64,000 bases of DNA from Legionellaceae bacterium (GTDB lineage Bacteria; Pseudomonadota; Gammaproteobacteria; Legionellales; Legionellaceae), in contig JAFIFT010000005.1 of NCBI GenBank assembly GCA_020831865.1, forward strand, positions 124,001 through 188,000, read 5' to 3'. A program made the translations under genes and the position numbers. How positions within the stretch are numbered: the first letter of the stretch is position 1; every line of letters begins with the position of its first letter. Below, piece after piece: positions 8,245 through 17,937 of the stretch. Under the pieces are notes generated by a model. The model saw nothing but the letters and a program-made list of their open reading frames with translations. It ran no database searches and was not told the DNA's origin.

Positions 8245-10827
8245 ATGACATTGCCACTGAAGGCTCTACGCTCTAATGAACTGGCACCTCTCGAGAACGA
8301 TGTAGTGTCAGACGGTGTGCATGAGGTGATTCCGGTACAATTCGCTGAACAGGGCATGCTGTGCAAAGGCTTTTATAAAAAACTGGCAGGTGACTACACG
8401 GAAGAACGGGCAAAATATGTGGTGCTGACCAGCATTCTTCTGCGCATGGCTCTGGGTAAACGTGCGGCCGAGGAGCGTTTGGTCTACGAAGAATATTTGA
8501 ACGATAGGGGTGCGAAAGCCTATCGGATTGTCGGCACCCTGTCCTATGCGATTCCTGACTTCCGGCATATGGCCTATAATAACGACCCCCTGCCCTCCGA
8601 CGCTGCCGAGCAGGATAAAGTTGCCCCTGCCTACGCAAGCTTATTAGAAAAAAATATCGCGGCCATCTTGTTGAACAGTTATTATCGGGAAAATGATGAC
8701 TTGCATCCGGGCAATCTGGGGCTGGGAGACAGTCAACAGGAGGAGTGCTTCTTTGCCGTGATTGACTATGATCGGTTTTTATCGCAGGGAGCCAAGCGGG
8801 GGGCAGATGGTTATCTGTGGGGAACCCCCCGGGCGGAGGAAGTGTTAGATCCTCGTTTTTTTGATAATTTTCCCAATGATACCAAGCGTTGTCACATGCC
8901 CTCCAATGTCCAGTCCGGTACGCTGAAACTGAATAAAAAATACCCCAAAGATGGTGAGTTTCGCCGTCTTGCCAGCAGTGACTTGTTTCACCGGCAAATG
9001 ATGAGCGCGGCTTTGCAGGAGCTGTTAATGCATCAGCCCGCAGTGATTGAACGGCACTTGCAGGCCTATCTGGGAGAGGATGATCCGTTCACAGCTACGA
9101 TCATGCCGGTGTTACAGGAGAAATACGACAACTTCTACCGGGCCGTGGTGTTTTACGATGGCTGTCTGCAGAATGCCTACAAGGTTCCTGTGCCTTCGTT
9201 TCAGGAATTTTTAAATAAAACCCCTTCCGCTTTTCAAGCCGTCAAGCAGCATGTCAGTGCCTATAATGCCCGGATGCAAAAAGAATATGGTTTAGAAGCG
9301 GCCGAGCCTTTTTTAATCACCGACACACAACTGACGGCTCACTATCATCAGATTTGGCGAGATAGCCATGTGAATCTGATCAAGGACTTGATTAGCAGAC
9401 TGTACTCCTTGATGCAGGAACTGGAGCCTGTCGTCAACCCCGAGGGCTCAGAGTCGGCGCTGACCTTAACCCCGGTTAAGGATAGGGAGCGGGTCAGTGA
9501 AGCCTCGCAACTGTTGGAGGCGTTTACCTACCAGCAGGATCAACATGGCATCACAGGCGATAGGAATAATGCACTGATGCAAGCCTTTGCTGAACTGGAT
9601 CAATGGCAGAAGACGTTACAGGCCCAGTTAAAGCGCTATATCAAACAGCCGCGCACGTCTTTAACGGATGAGGCGAATTCGGCCTTGTACACGGTTTTGG
9701 TGGGTTTAAACGCTACGGTTAACCGCATCAGCCGCGGTTTGGGTAATGGCACCAGCTGGCAGAACAGTTTTACCGAAATTGTGCGCCGACTGTTTGCTCT
9801 GGCAGAGGCCATGAACTGGACACGCCATCTTTTTAGTACCGATCAGGCCTTTTCTCCCTTGGCAGATCCTCCGGAGACGTTCTATATTCCCCGTTCCCAT
9901 GAGAGTCTCGATGTTGTCCAGACCTGTCTGGATGCGTTATTTGACTGGGTGGATACGTTACATGTCCCGGATTTCAAACAAAAACTGTCTGCAATCGTGG
10001 ATGCGTATGAGCCGATTTTAAAGTCTGTGAACCTCTTGGCCAATCGCATGCGGGCCGATGATGTCAGAGCGTATATTGCGGGTAGTCAGGACAGCATCGC
10101 CAACCAGCTGGCCTGGATTTTAAGTCAGGGCGAGGTCAACAGTAACTCATTGAATACTAATATCATCCGCAGCTTACTCCCTTTGATGCTGGAGCACAAA
10201 AAAAACGTACTCGACGCTAATTTGATTGCGGCACGTTCGGCGCTGGTGGAACCCAGCATTCACTTCAACTGGGAGTTTTACAGCAAAAAGGCGCAGGAGC
10301 TGGCGAAATCCTCCGATCGCTTCCGGCATGCCCGGCATGAGGCCACTTTTACCGCCTTTGCCCGCCAATGTTATGCCTGGGCTGCCCAGTTGAGCAGGGA
10401 AGACTTTCAGAAGATTCTTGAGAAGGAGGTATTTCAAAACTACTCTACCTGGACCGGCACGATATTTGGCCGCGATCGACGTTCGGAGATTCGCGCACTG
10501 TACAAGGACACACTGGCCTATCCGAATGAGCGCATACTGGCGATTATTTTGCAGGGTGAGCAGGCAAGTAATTCTTTGGCGACCCTGATGTTTTCCTATC
10601 TATGGACCCATCTTCGGGCCAAAGCGGCGCAGGCCTCCGCTACCGCAGAGAAGCCGCAAGCAAAAGCCGACTGGCAGTGCATTGTCTTGCTGCAGTCAAT
10701 GGATAAGACTGCTTTCCTGCTGGACTGCAAAAGGGCTGCCGTTGCGAAGGCACAGGAATTTGAGAATCAATTGGCGGTCACGCGTAAAGAGGCAGACTCC
10801 CATGCGCTGGTTAATTATTTTTGGTAA
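8245..10827 (+). CDS. orphan 860-residue protein with kinase-like active site, possible secreted effector
   Basis: I do not recognise this 860-residue protein as a named family. Near its N-terminus it has a catalytic-loop pattern of the protein-kinase-like fold: D152-LHPG-N157, followed 17 residues on by IDYD with D174. This matches the D...N plus D arrangement of APH, UbiB and phosphoinositide-kinase-like enzymes. A Lys-bearing strand (LCKGFYKKL, residues 39-47) could be the nucleotide-binding Lys and E76/E77 its partner. The remaining 650 residues are mostly predicted helix. No signal peptide or membrane segment is seen. The ATG at 8245 has AAGGA seven bases upstream. It is single, flanked by hairpins, and looks like an accessory gene; Dot/Icm export is an inference only. 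Confidence 0.6.
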   Translation: MTLPLKALRSNELAPLENDVVSDGVHEVIPVQFAEQGMLCKGFYKKLAGDYTEERAKYVVLTSILLRMALGKRAAEERLVYEEYLNDRGAKAYRIVGTLSYAIPDFRHMAYNNDPLPSDAAEQDKVAPAYASLLEKNIAAILLNSYYRENDDLHPGNLGLGDSQQEECFFAVIDYDRFLSQGAKRGADGYLWGTPRAEEVLDPRFFDNFPNDTKRCHMPSNVQSGTLKLNKKYPKDGEFRRLASSDLFHRQMMSAALQELLMHQPAVIERHLQAYLGEDDPFTATIMPVLQEKYDNFYRAVVFYDGCLQNAYKVPVPSFQEFLNKTPSAFQAVKQHVSAYNARMQKEYGLEAAEPFLITDTQLTAHYHQIWRDSHVNLIKDLISRLYSLMQELEPVVNPEGSESALTLTPVKDRERVSEASQLLEAFTYQQDQHGITGDRNNALMQAFAELDQWQKTLQAQLKRYIKQPRTSLTDEANSALYTVLVGLNATVNRISRGLGNGTSWQNSFTEIVRRLFALAEAMNWTRHLFSTDQAFSPLADPPETFYIPRSHESLDVVQTCLDALFDWVDTLHVPDFKQKLSAIVDAYEPILKSVNLLANRMRADDVRAYIAGSQDSIANQLAWILSQGEVNSNSLNTNIIRSLLPLMLEHKKNVLDANLIAARSALVEPSIHFNWEFYSKKAQELAKSSDRFRHARHEATFTAFARQCYAWAAQLSREDFQKILEKEVFQNYSTWTGTIFGRDRRSEIRALYKDTLAYPNERILAIILQGEQASNSLATLMFSYLWTHLRAKAAQASATAEKPQAKADWQCIVLLQSMDKTAFLLDCKRAAVAKAQEFENQLAVTRKEADSHALVNYFW

Positions 10828-10911
10828 ATCTCGCTAGAGGCTGTCGTCACGAGTTTGTTTGCAGTGAAAATTGAGCTGGTTTTGCCGTGATGCGCAGGCG
10901 CATGTGTCTGT

Positions 10912-10964
10912 ATTTCCGATCTTTGTACATGACAGGTTTTTTGTCATGTACAGAGATTTCCGAT
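10912..10964. repeat. 35-bp palindrome flanked by exact 9-bp direct repeats
   Basis: ATTTCCGAT occurs at 10912-10920 and again at 10956-10964. Between the copies is an inverted repeat with arms TGTACATGACA (10924-10934) and TGTCATGTACA (10942-10952); the pairing extends outward to 10921 and 10955 with one G-T pair. The loop is GGTTTTT. The flanking repeats abut the palindrome exactly, as a target-site duplication would. Confidence 0.6.
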
Positions 10965-11030
10965 GATGATAGATTGTCAGAGTCTGTCAGTGTCGCTATC
11001 ATGTCTTTTTTTTAGGTTTGAAGATACGGT

Positions 11031-11879
11031 ATGATACGCGACTACTGGAAAATACTACTACACTATTTATTGCCGAAAAAAGCCTTAACTCTGCTGGCTG
11101 GTGCGCTGGCCGATGTGCAGCGGCCGTGGGTCAAAAACTGGCTTATCCGTCAATTTATTCGCAGCTATGGCGTCAATATGCAGGAGGCGTCTCTGCCGGA
11201 GAGCGCGGATTATCCCAGTTTTAATGCCTTTTTTATCCGTCACCTGCGTGCAGACGCCCGACCTATAGCCGAGGCGTCGGTTATTTCACCGGTTGATGGT
11301 ACTATTTCTGCCATTGGTGATCTGCAAGCCGGTCAGATGTTGCAGGCTAAGGGTAAGTATTATAGTGTGGATGAGTTGCTGGCCAGTGAAACCATGGCGG
11401 TTCATTTTCAGCAGGGGCGTTTTGCGACCTTATATCTGGCGCCCAAAGATTATCATCGTGTGCATATGCCCCTGGAGGGCAGCCTGGTACAGACCGTGTA
11501 CCTGCCGGGTACACTATTTTCCGTACAGCCGGCCACGGTTCGTCATATTCCCTCCCTGTTTGCCCGCAATGAGCGTTTGGTGGCCTATTTTGATACCCCG
11601 CTGGGCTTACTGGCCATGGTGATGGTGGGGGCGACTATCGTGGGGGCGATAGGAACGAGTTGGGGCGGAGATGAGGAGCGTTGCAAGCGCAAACGACAGA
11701 CCGATTATCGTGAACAGAGCGTTTTTCCCCAACCGCGATTGCCACAGGGCGGGGAGATGGGGTATTTTAAGTTAGGGTCAACGGTGATTATGTTATTTGC
11801 TGATGGTCAAAAGATGCAGTGGAAACCGGAGCTTGCCGCTGGTCAGGTGCTGCGGTTTGGTCAGGCTATGGCCGACTGA
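11031..11879 (+). CDS. psd: phosphatidylserine decarboxylase proenzyme
   Basis: This 282-residue proenzyme makes phosphatidylethanolamine from phosphatidylserine at the inner membrane. It shows the expected SPVDG segment with the catalytic Asp, the His-containing DYHRVHMP, and the self-cleavage motif LGST, where the chain breaks between G249 and S250 and the Ser becomes the pyruvoyl group. Its length matches the bacterial type I enzymes. The ATG at 11031 follows a weak GAAGA site. It is preceded by the palindrome element at 10.9 kb and is probably its own transcription unit. Confidence 0.97.
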   Translation: MIRDYWKILLHYLLPKKALTLLAGALADVQRPWVKNWLIRQFIRSYGVNMQEASLPESADYPSFNAFFIRHLRADARPIAEASVISPVDGTISAIGDLQAGQMLQAKGKYYSVDELLASETMAVHFQQGRFATLYLAPKDYHRVHMPLEGSLVQTVYLPGTLFSVQPATVRHIPSLFARNERLVAYFDTPLGLLAMVMVGATIVGAIGTSWGGDEERCKRKRQTDYREQSVFPQPRLPQGGEMGYFKLGSTVIMLFADGQKMQWKPELAAGQVLRFGQAMAD

Positions 11880-11923
11880 CAGGATATAGCGGTCACTTCA
11901 CGCATCAGGGCTATATTTTTCAG

Positions 11924-11940
11924 GGTTACCATCGGTAACC
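11924..11940. promoter_or_regulatory. 17-bp palindrome upstream of the PIN-PhoH gene
   Basis: GGTTACC-ATC-GGTAACC is a perfect 7-bp inverted repeat with a 3-base spacer, 38 bases before the next start. No T run follows, so an operator or mRNA-leader hairpin is more likely than a terminator. Confidence 0.4.
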
Positions 11941-11978
11941 ACCTAACAAGTGACGTATCTTCCAATAAGGGATTGATC

Positions 11979-13376
11979 ATGGATAATAAAAAACGCAAAT
12001 TGTTTGTTTTGGATACTAATATTTTGATGCATGATCCGACGGCTATTTACCGTTTTGAAGAACATGATATCTATTTGCCGATGGTGGTTCTGGAAGAATT
12101 GGACAGCCATAAAACCGGCTTGTCGGAAGTGGCGCGAAACGTGCGGCAAACCAATCGACTTTTGGTCGAGTTAATGGCCAATGCCAGCCACCAGCAAATT
12201 GTGGATGGCTTGCCGATTCCCAGTTACCTCAGTGGCGAGCATGTTAAATCCAGCGGCCGACTGTTTTTTCAGACGGATGAATTTGCAGTGAATCTGCCGA
12301 TGTCCCTGCCCGGACACAAAGCGGACAGTGACATATTAGCTACCACCCTGGGTTTGAAAAAAACCTACCCCGAGCGTCAGGTGGTGATTATTTCCAAAGA
12401 TATTAACTTGCGGATTAAAGCCGGGATTCTTGGCATTAGTGCGGAAGATTATCACAATGATCAGGTGCTTGATGACGTTGACTTGTTACACAGCGGCCTG
12501 CATGTCCTGGATCACCATTTTTGGGAGAGTCATGGCAAGGACATGAAAGCCTGGCAGGAAGATGGCCGAACCTTTTACCGCATCAGTGGCCCTTTGACGG
12601 CGAAATGGAATCCCAATGATTGCATCAGTACCGAAGACAATGATTTTCAGGCAATCGTTAAAGAAGTCCATGCCGATCATGTTGTCGTCCAGCTGGCACG
12701 TGACTATGGCGAGGGCAAGCAAAGCATCTGGGGCATCAATGCGCGTAACCGTGAGCAAAATTTTGTTCTTAATTTGCTGCTCGATCCCGATATTGATTTT
12801 GTCAGTCTGCAAGGAACCGCCGGTACCGGCAAGACGCTCCTGACGATAGCCGCGGGTTTAACCCAGGTGTTGGACAGCAATCGTTACAATGAAATTCTGA
12901 TGACACGGGTCACCATACCGGTTGGGCAGGATATCGGTTTTTTGCCGGGTACGGAAGAAGAGAAAATGACGCCCTGGATGGGGGCTTTAATGGATAATCT
13001 GGAAGTACTGCAAGGGGCGCAGGAAGGTGGCAGCTTTGGCCGCAATGCGACCGCTGATTTGCTGCAGAGCAAAATTAAGATTCGCTCCTTGAATTTCATG
13101 CGTGGCCGGACATTTTTAAATCGCTACATTATCATTGATGAAGCACAGAATTTAACCTCAAAACAAATTAAAACCCTGGTGACTCGTGCCGGCCCTGGCA
13201 CTAAAATTATCTGTTTGGGCGACATCAAGCAGATAGATACGCCCTATTTAAGCGAGACGAACTCAGGTTTGACCTTTGCCGTTGATCGCTTCAAGCACTG
13301 GCAGCACAGCGCCCATATGACGCTGACCCGCGGTGAACGCTCGCGCCTGGCCTTTTATGCGGCGGAGCACTTATAA
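11979..13376 (+). CDS. PIN domain-PhoH ATPase fusion
   Basis: The 465-residue protein joins an N-terminal PIN nuclease domain (VLDTNILMHDP with the first acidic residue; further acids near LEELD and SDILA) to a C-terminal PhoH ATPase domain. The ATPase has a Walker A motif GTAGTGKT and a Walker B motif YIIIDEAQN. Such PhoH2/YlaK-type proteins are thought to couple RNA unwinding with RNA cleavage. The ATG at 11979 has AAGG eight bases upstream and is preferred over a TTG six bases earlier. It lies just upstream of, but is not coupled to, the efflux genes. The exact RNA target is unknown. Confidence 0.93.
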   Translation: MDNKKRKLFVLDTNILMHDPTAIYRFEEHDIYLPMVVLEELDSHKTGLSEVARNVRQTNRLLVELMANASHQQIVDGLPIPSYLSGEHVKSSGRLFFQTDEFAVNLPMSLPGHKADSDILATTLGLKKTYPERQVVIISKDINLRIKAGILGISAEDYHNDQVLDDVDLLHSGLHVLDHHFWESHGKDMKAWQEDGRTFYRISGPLTAKWNPNDCISTEDNDFQAIVKEVHADHVVVQLARDYGEGKQSIWGINARNREQNFVLNLLLDPDIDFVSLQGTAGTGKTLLTIAAGLTQVLDSNRYNEILMTRVTIPVGQDIGFLPGTEEEKMTPWMGALMDNLEVLQGAQEGGSFGRNATADLLQSKIKIRSLNFMRGRTFLNRYIIIDEAQNLTSKQIKTLVTRAGPGTKIICLGDIKQIDTPYLSETNSGLTFAVDRFKHWQHSAHMTLTRGERSRLAFYAAEHL

Positions 13377-13413
13377 ACCCCGGTGTTGATGCGTGGCTCC
13401 TGAAAGGTAGGAT

Positions 13414-14649
13414 ATGCTGAGCAAACTTAAAAAAAAGCCGTATTGGTTGACGCTGGGCTTGTTGTTTTTCCTGTTTGGCGGGCTGTCTTTGCTTGTTTGG
13501 GGCCCGAAACCGGAGGCTCCCCAGCTGAAAGAGCGCCGCTGGCGGGTACAAAGCCTACGCGTGCAGCGGGGCGATTACACGCCGGAGGTCATGCTGTACG
13601 GGCATATCTATTCTCCACAAAGAACCACTCTGGCTTCGACGCTGAAAGCCAAGGTGGTGGATTTGCCGGTACGAGAAGGCGAGCAGGTTGCACAAGATCA
13701 AGTCTTGCTTGCGTTAAATGAGGAAGAGTTTCAATTGCGGATGGTACAGCGGCAGGCCCAGTTGGCTAAAATTAGCGCAGAGCTGAAAGCCGAGTATGCC
13801 CAATATGACAGTGATAAAAAAACGCATGCACATTGGCTGGAACTGCTGCAAACCCAGCAGAAAATTGTCGATCGCCTGCGCCGCTTGGAGGCGCGCCAGC
13901 ATGAGTCTGCCGCCCAGGTCGACGAAGCGCTGAAAGTGCTGTATCAGCAGCAGATTAATGTACGCAATCAGGAACTGGCGTTGGCGAACCATCCGCATCG
14001 TATCGCGCAATTAAAAGCAGAGCAGGCCCAGCAAGAGGCACTGTTACGCCAGGCCAAAATAGACCTGGCCGAAACCCGAATTCGCGCTCCCTTTGCCGGA
14101 CGCATTATTGAGGTATTAGTGGCTCTGGGCGATGATGTGTCGGTGCATCAGAAGTTGCTGAGCCTCTATAATCTGGACGATGTGGAGTTGCGAGCGCGTT
14201 TGCCTTTTGCTTCACTGCAGATGCTGGTGCATTTGCCGGACATCCCGAGTATCAGCGCCATCCCGGTTGACTATCCGGAATATCGCCTGCCTTTATTGCG
14301 CTCTGGTGCGGCCTTAACGCGCGGCGATGTCAGCATTGATGTTTTTTTTAAACTCCCTGAGCCCTTGGCCAGACGTTTGCCGCTGGGGTTGACGCTGACG
14401 GTACGCCTGCTCTTGCCGCCTGAAAAAAATCTCTTTCGTATTCCAGCGGCCGCCTTGTATGGCGGTAATCGCGTCTATCAAATTATCCACCAGCGGCTGG
14501 AGACGGTTACTGTGCAGCGGGTTGGCGAGCAGTTTGCTGATGATGGTCATTACTATCTCGTTCGTAGCCAGGACTTGCCGGAAGGGGCGCTCATTTTGTC
14601 CAGTCAGTTGGCCAATGCCCGTGACGGTTTACCGGTGGACAGCAGATGA
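13414..14649 (+). CDS. RND efflux membrane-fusion (periplasmic adaptor) protein
   Basis: The 411-residue protein has one N-terminal membrane anchor (residues 10-28). A lipoyl/biotinyl-like half domain follows (near residues 60-95, KAKVVDLPVREGEQV), then a long helical hairpin rich in Q, A and L (about 100-215), then the second lipoyl half (IRAPFAGRIIEVLVALGDDV) and a beta-barrel domain. This is the layout of HlyD/AcrA-type adaptors that bridge an inner-membrane pump to an outer-membrane channel. A TAGGA site precedes the ATG. Its stop overlaps the next start as ATGA. No outer-membrane factor gene lies nearby, so the pump would borrow a TolC-like channel. Confidence 0.9.
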   Translation: MLSKLKKKPYWLTLGLLFFLFGGLSLLVWGPKPEAPQLKERRWRVQSLRVQRGDYTPEVMLYGHIYSPQRTTLASTLKAKVVDLPVREGEQVAQDQVLLALNEEEFQLRMVQRQAQLAKISAELKAEYAQYDSDKKTHAHWLELLQTQQKIVDRLRRLEARQHESAAQVDEALKVLYQQQINVRNQELALANHPHRIAQLKAEQAQQEALLRQAKIDLAETRIRAPFAGRIIEVLVALGDDVSVHQKLLSLYNLDDVELRARLPFASLQMLVHLPDIPSISAIPVDYPEYRLPLLRSGAALTRGDVSIDVFFKLPEPLARRLPLGLTLTVRLLLPPEKNLFRIPAAALYGGNRVYQIIHQRLETVTVQRVGEQFADDGHYYLVRSQDLPEGALILSSQLANARDGLPVDSR

Positions 14650-17600
14650 AACCACAGCAAGGGCTTATGGCGCTTTTTATGCACCATCCAGTTGCGGCTA
14701 ACCTGCTGATGGTGCTGATGCTGCTGGCGGGTGGGCTGGGACTGCTGAAAATGAATGTGCAGTTTTTGCCTAATTTCGCGATTGATATTATCACGGTTGA
14801 AATTCCCTGGCCGGGAGCTGCCGCCGATGATGTGGAAAAAGGCCTGATTTACCCGTTAGAGCGTGAACTGCGCGCGGTGGATAATGTCAAACTTTTGCAG
14901 GCGCAGGCCCGGCAAAATGTCGCCTTTTTCTTGATTGAGTTTCAGGATGGCTCGGATATGATTCGGGCGAGCGAACAGGTGCGTGATGCGGTTGCCCGGG
15001 TTCGTAATTTTCCGCCTGATAGTGAAAAACCGATTATTGAGCGCGTGTCTTCGAATGAGCGCATTGCCAGCCTGCTTATTTATGGGCCTTCCAATCTTGA
15101 GGAACTCCGAGCCCTGACCTGGCAATCGGAACGTGAGCTTTTGGATGCTGGTATTTCCAAAATATCGGTGATTGGCTTACCGCGTGAAGAAATCAGTATT
15201 GAATTTAGCCCGGGCATGCTCAAGCAGTTGGGACGCTCCCTGCCAGAGCTGGCGCAATTGATTGCCGCGGAAAGCCAGGATATTCCTGCCGGATTATTGG
15301 GCCGTTCGACAGCGGGGCAAAATCTGCGTGCGGTGCAAAAAAAACGCAGTATCGGGGCCTTCGAGCAGTTGCGTATCCCTTCCGATACCGAAGGTCAAAG
15401 CCTTTTGCTGTCGCATATTGCCAATATTCGCAGTGACATTGTGGAAGAAGAGCCACGCATTTTTTATCAGGGCAAACCGGCCGTTGAGCTGCGTTTGTAC
15501 CGTACGCAGCAGGATAGTGCCTTGCAGATGGCCAGGATTGCGCATGACTGGCTGGTGCGCGCGCAGGCAAAAGCCGGAGATGGGGTTGAGTTTTTACTGT
15601 TTAATGAAGCCTGGCTGTTAATTCGCGACCGCATTCATACCCTGCTGTACAACGGTTTGGGGGGATTGATCCTGATTGTCAGCCTGTTGTTTATTTTTTT
15701 GAATGCGCGGGTAGCCCTGTGGATCAGTGTGGGTATCCCTACGGCACTGATGGCGGCCATGTTTATTTTATATCTGAATGACGGCAGCATTGATATGATC
15801 AGTTTGTTTGCGTTTATTCTGACCCTGGGGATCGTGGTGGATGATACCATCGTGGTGGGAGAGCAGGCCGCGAGCAACCTGTCGGCCCATACCAGGCCGG
15901 ATGAGGCCATTTTACAGGCGTGTCAGAAAATGTTGCCGGCCATTAGCGCCTCTTCTTTAACCACGATTAGCGCCTTTTTGCCCTTGATGTTGATAGGGGG
16001 CACGATTGGTACGGTTTTGTTTGCCATTCCGCTGGTGGTGGTGTGTGTGATTCTGGCGTCCATCGTGGAATGTTTTTTCGTGTTGCCCGGGCATTTGTAC
16101 CACAGTGCGCTGCGAGGGGGTATGGTGGCGCAAACACAGTGGCGCCAACGTTTGGAGCGGGCGTTTATCCGTTTTCGACAACGCCGTTTTAAGCCGTTAT
16201 TGCGTAAGGCCTTGATCTATCACCCCCTGGTGATGCTGATTACCCTTGCCTTAATGGCACTGGTGATCGCCTTGTTCGCGGGGGGATATCTGAAATTTAC
16301 GTTTTTCCCCACTCCGGATGGCAATAGTATTCGCGCCAATGTGCAGTTTGCCGCCGGAACGCCGGAACCTGTCCGTTTGGATTTTTTACACAGGCTGCAA
16401 GCTAGTGGCGTGGAGACCGTACATGCCTTGGCGGCCAAAGAAAAGATAGCCGAGCCCATTGTTGTCCAGTTTATTAAGCTCAATCGCAGTGACATCAGTG
16501 ATTTTCGTGCCAATCTGGGTGAGTCGTATGCGACGGTGAATCTGGAGTTGCTGTCCGTGGATAAACGGCGGTTTCGCAATCAACAGGTCTTGCACGCGTG
16601 GCGACAGGCTATGGTCTTGCCGGCGTATGTACAGTCCCTGGCCATTACTGCGCCGCGGGGAGGGCCTCCTGGCCAGGATATTGATATTGAGGTGAGCGGT
16701 CAGAATATTGCGGATATTCAGGCGGCACTGATGCGGATTGAAGGCTTCTTAATGCGCCTGCCGGGGGTGATAGGAATCGTGGATACCTTGCCGTTGGCCC
16801 AGGAGTCGGTGGTGTTTTCCCTGAACGCGCGGGGGAAGGCACTGGGCTTGAGTATTGGTGAGCTCGGTCGACAGTTACGGGCCGGTGTCAATGGCGAGAT
16901 TATACAACGATTTAATGAGCCGCATGAAGAAATCGAGGTAAAAGTGCGCCTGGATAAATCCCTGCGGGAGAGCCAGGGCTTGTTATCGCAGGTGTTGATT
17001 AAAACACCCCAAAACACCATGGTGCCACTGCTCGATGTGATTGATAAGCAGTATAAAAAACAGGCCGAAATCATTATTCATAATGATTATCAACTCTCGG
17101 CCAATCTTCAGGCAGACGTCGATGCGCAGATGGCCAATGCCAATGAAGTGTATGCGCGTTTGCGGGCGGAATTGTTGCCGGAACTGGCCCGGAAGTACAA
17201 TGTGAGTTTTCGTTTTGAAGGGCAGGCGCGCCATCAGGCGGAAACCCTGGCCGATATTCGCATTGGGCTCTTTCTGGCCCTTGGCCTCATTTATATCATA
17301 CTGGCCTGGGTTTTTGGTTCCTACAGCAGACCTCTCATTATCCTGGCCGTGATTCCTTTGGGGTTGATTGGCGCCATGTTGGGGCACTGGTTTATGGGGC
17401 TTGATATTACCCTCTTATCCCTTTTTGGTTTATTTGGTCTGAGTGGTATTCTGACTAATGACGCCATCATTTTGATTAATGAATATCAACTGTTGCGTCA
17501 GCAGGGCATGCGGGTTGTGGCCGCACTGGTAGAGGCATCGAGCCTGCGTTTTCGGGCGATCGCTTTAACGTCGATTACGACCATAGCCGGTTTAACGCCG

Positions 17601-17765
17601 CTCCTATTTGAGCGTTCGCTGCAGGCGCAATTTTTAATTCCCATGGCCTGTTCCATCACCTTTGGCCTGGTCTTTGCCACTGTTCTCTTACTGGTGGTGT
17701 TGCCGGTTTTGCTCATGTATCTGGAATACGGACAAAGGCAGGGCAAGCTGCCGCGGTTGCCGTGA
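14646..17765 (+). CDS. RND family efflux permease
   Basis: This 1039-residue inner-membrane protein has the RND duplicated layout: a helix near the N-terminus, a large periplasmic loop, six helices, and the same again. The proton-relay segment in helix 4 reads GIVVDDTIVVGE with the paired Asp, as in AcrB and related pumps. The helix 10 segment reads GLSGILTNDAIILINEY, which lacks the paired Lys of AcrB and resembles the heavy-metal or AcrB-like subfamilies with Asn/Asp there. The substrate cannot be inferred. Translation should be coupled to the adaptor gene through the ATGA overlap. Confidence 0.93.
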   Translation: MKPQQGLMALFMHHPVAANLLMVLMLLAGGLGLLKMNVQFLPNFAIDIITVEIPWPGAAADDVEKGLIYPLERELRAVDNVKLLQAQARQNVAFFLIEFQDGSDMIRASEQVRDAVARVRNFPPDSEKPIIERVSSNERIASLLIYGPSNLEELRALTWQSERELLDAGISKISVIGLPREEISIEFSPGMLKQLGRSLPELAQLIAAESQDIPAGLLGRSTAGQNLRAVQKKRSIGAFEQLRIPSDTEGQSLLLSHIANIRSDIVEEEPRIFYQGKPAVELRLYRTQQDSALQMARIAHDWLVRAQAKAGDGVEFLLFNEAWLLIRDRIHTLLYNGLGGLILIVSLLFIFLNARVALWISVGIPTALMAAMFILYLNDGSIDMISLFAFILTLGIVVDDTIVVGEQAASNLSAHTRPDEAILQACQKMLPAISASSLTTISAFLPLMLIGGTIGTVLFAIPLVVVCVILASIVECFFVLPGHLYHSALRGGMVAQTQWRQRLERAFIRFRQRRFKPLLRKALIYHPLVMLITLALMALVIALFAGGYLKFTFFPTPDGNSIRANVQFAAGTPEPVRLDFLHRLQASGVETVHALAAKEKIAEPIVVQFIKLNRSDISDFRANLGESYATVNLELLSVDKRRFRNQQVLHAWRQAMVLPAYVQSLAITAPRGGPPGQDIDIEVSGQNIADIQAALMRIEGFLMRLPGVIGIVDTLPLAQESVVFSLNARGKALGLSIGELGRQLRAGVNGEIIQRFNEPHEEIEVKVRLDKSLRESQGLLSQVLIKTPQNTMVPLLDVIDKQYKKQAEIIIHNDYQLSANLQADVDAQMANANEVYARLRAELLPELARKYNVSFRFEGQARHQAETLADIRIGLFLALGLIYIILAWVFGSYSRPLIILAVIPLGLIGAMLGHWFMGLDITLLSLFGLFGLSGILTNDAIILINEYQLLRQQGMRVVAALVEASSLRFRAIALTSITTIAGLTPLLFERSLQAQFLIPMACSITFGLVFATVLLLVVLPVLLMYLEYGQRQGKLPRLP

Positions 17766-17769
17766 GAAA

Positions 17770-17795
17770 GCTGCGGATGCAGCCGATCAAATTTT
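17770..17795 (+). terminator. weak terminator after the RND operon
   Basis: GCTGC-GGAT-GCAGC forms a short perfect hairpin just after the stop codon, followed within ten bases by a short T run. The stem is only 5 bp. Confidence 0.4.
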
Positions 17796-17937
17796 TGTTT
17801 TGAGCACTGCAAAAATACTTTTTTTGAACCATACTGTGAGTAGTGGACCGTCAAGCGATGCGTCCATAACGGAGGGCATTCAGCCGCTGATGCTAGGGCA
17901 GGAATGCAATTGGAGATCCTGCACAAGGAGCATGACG

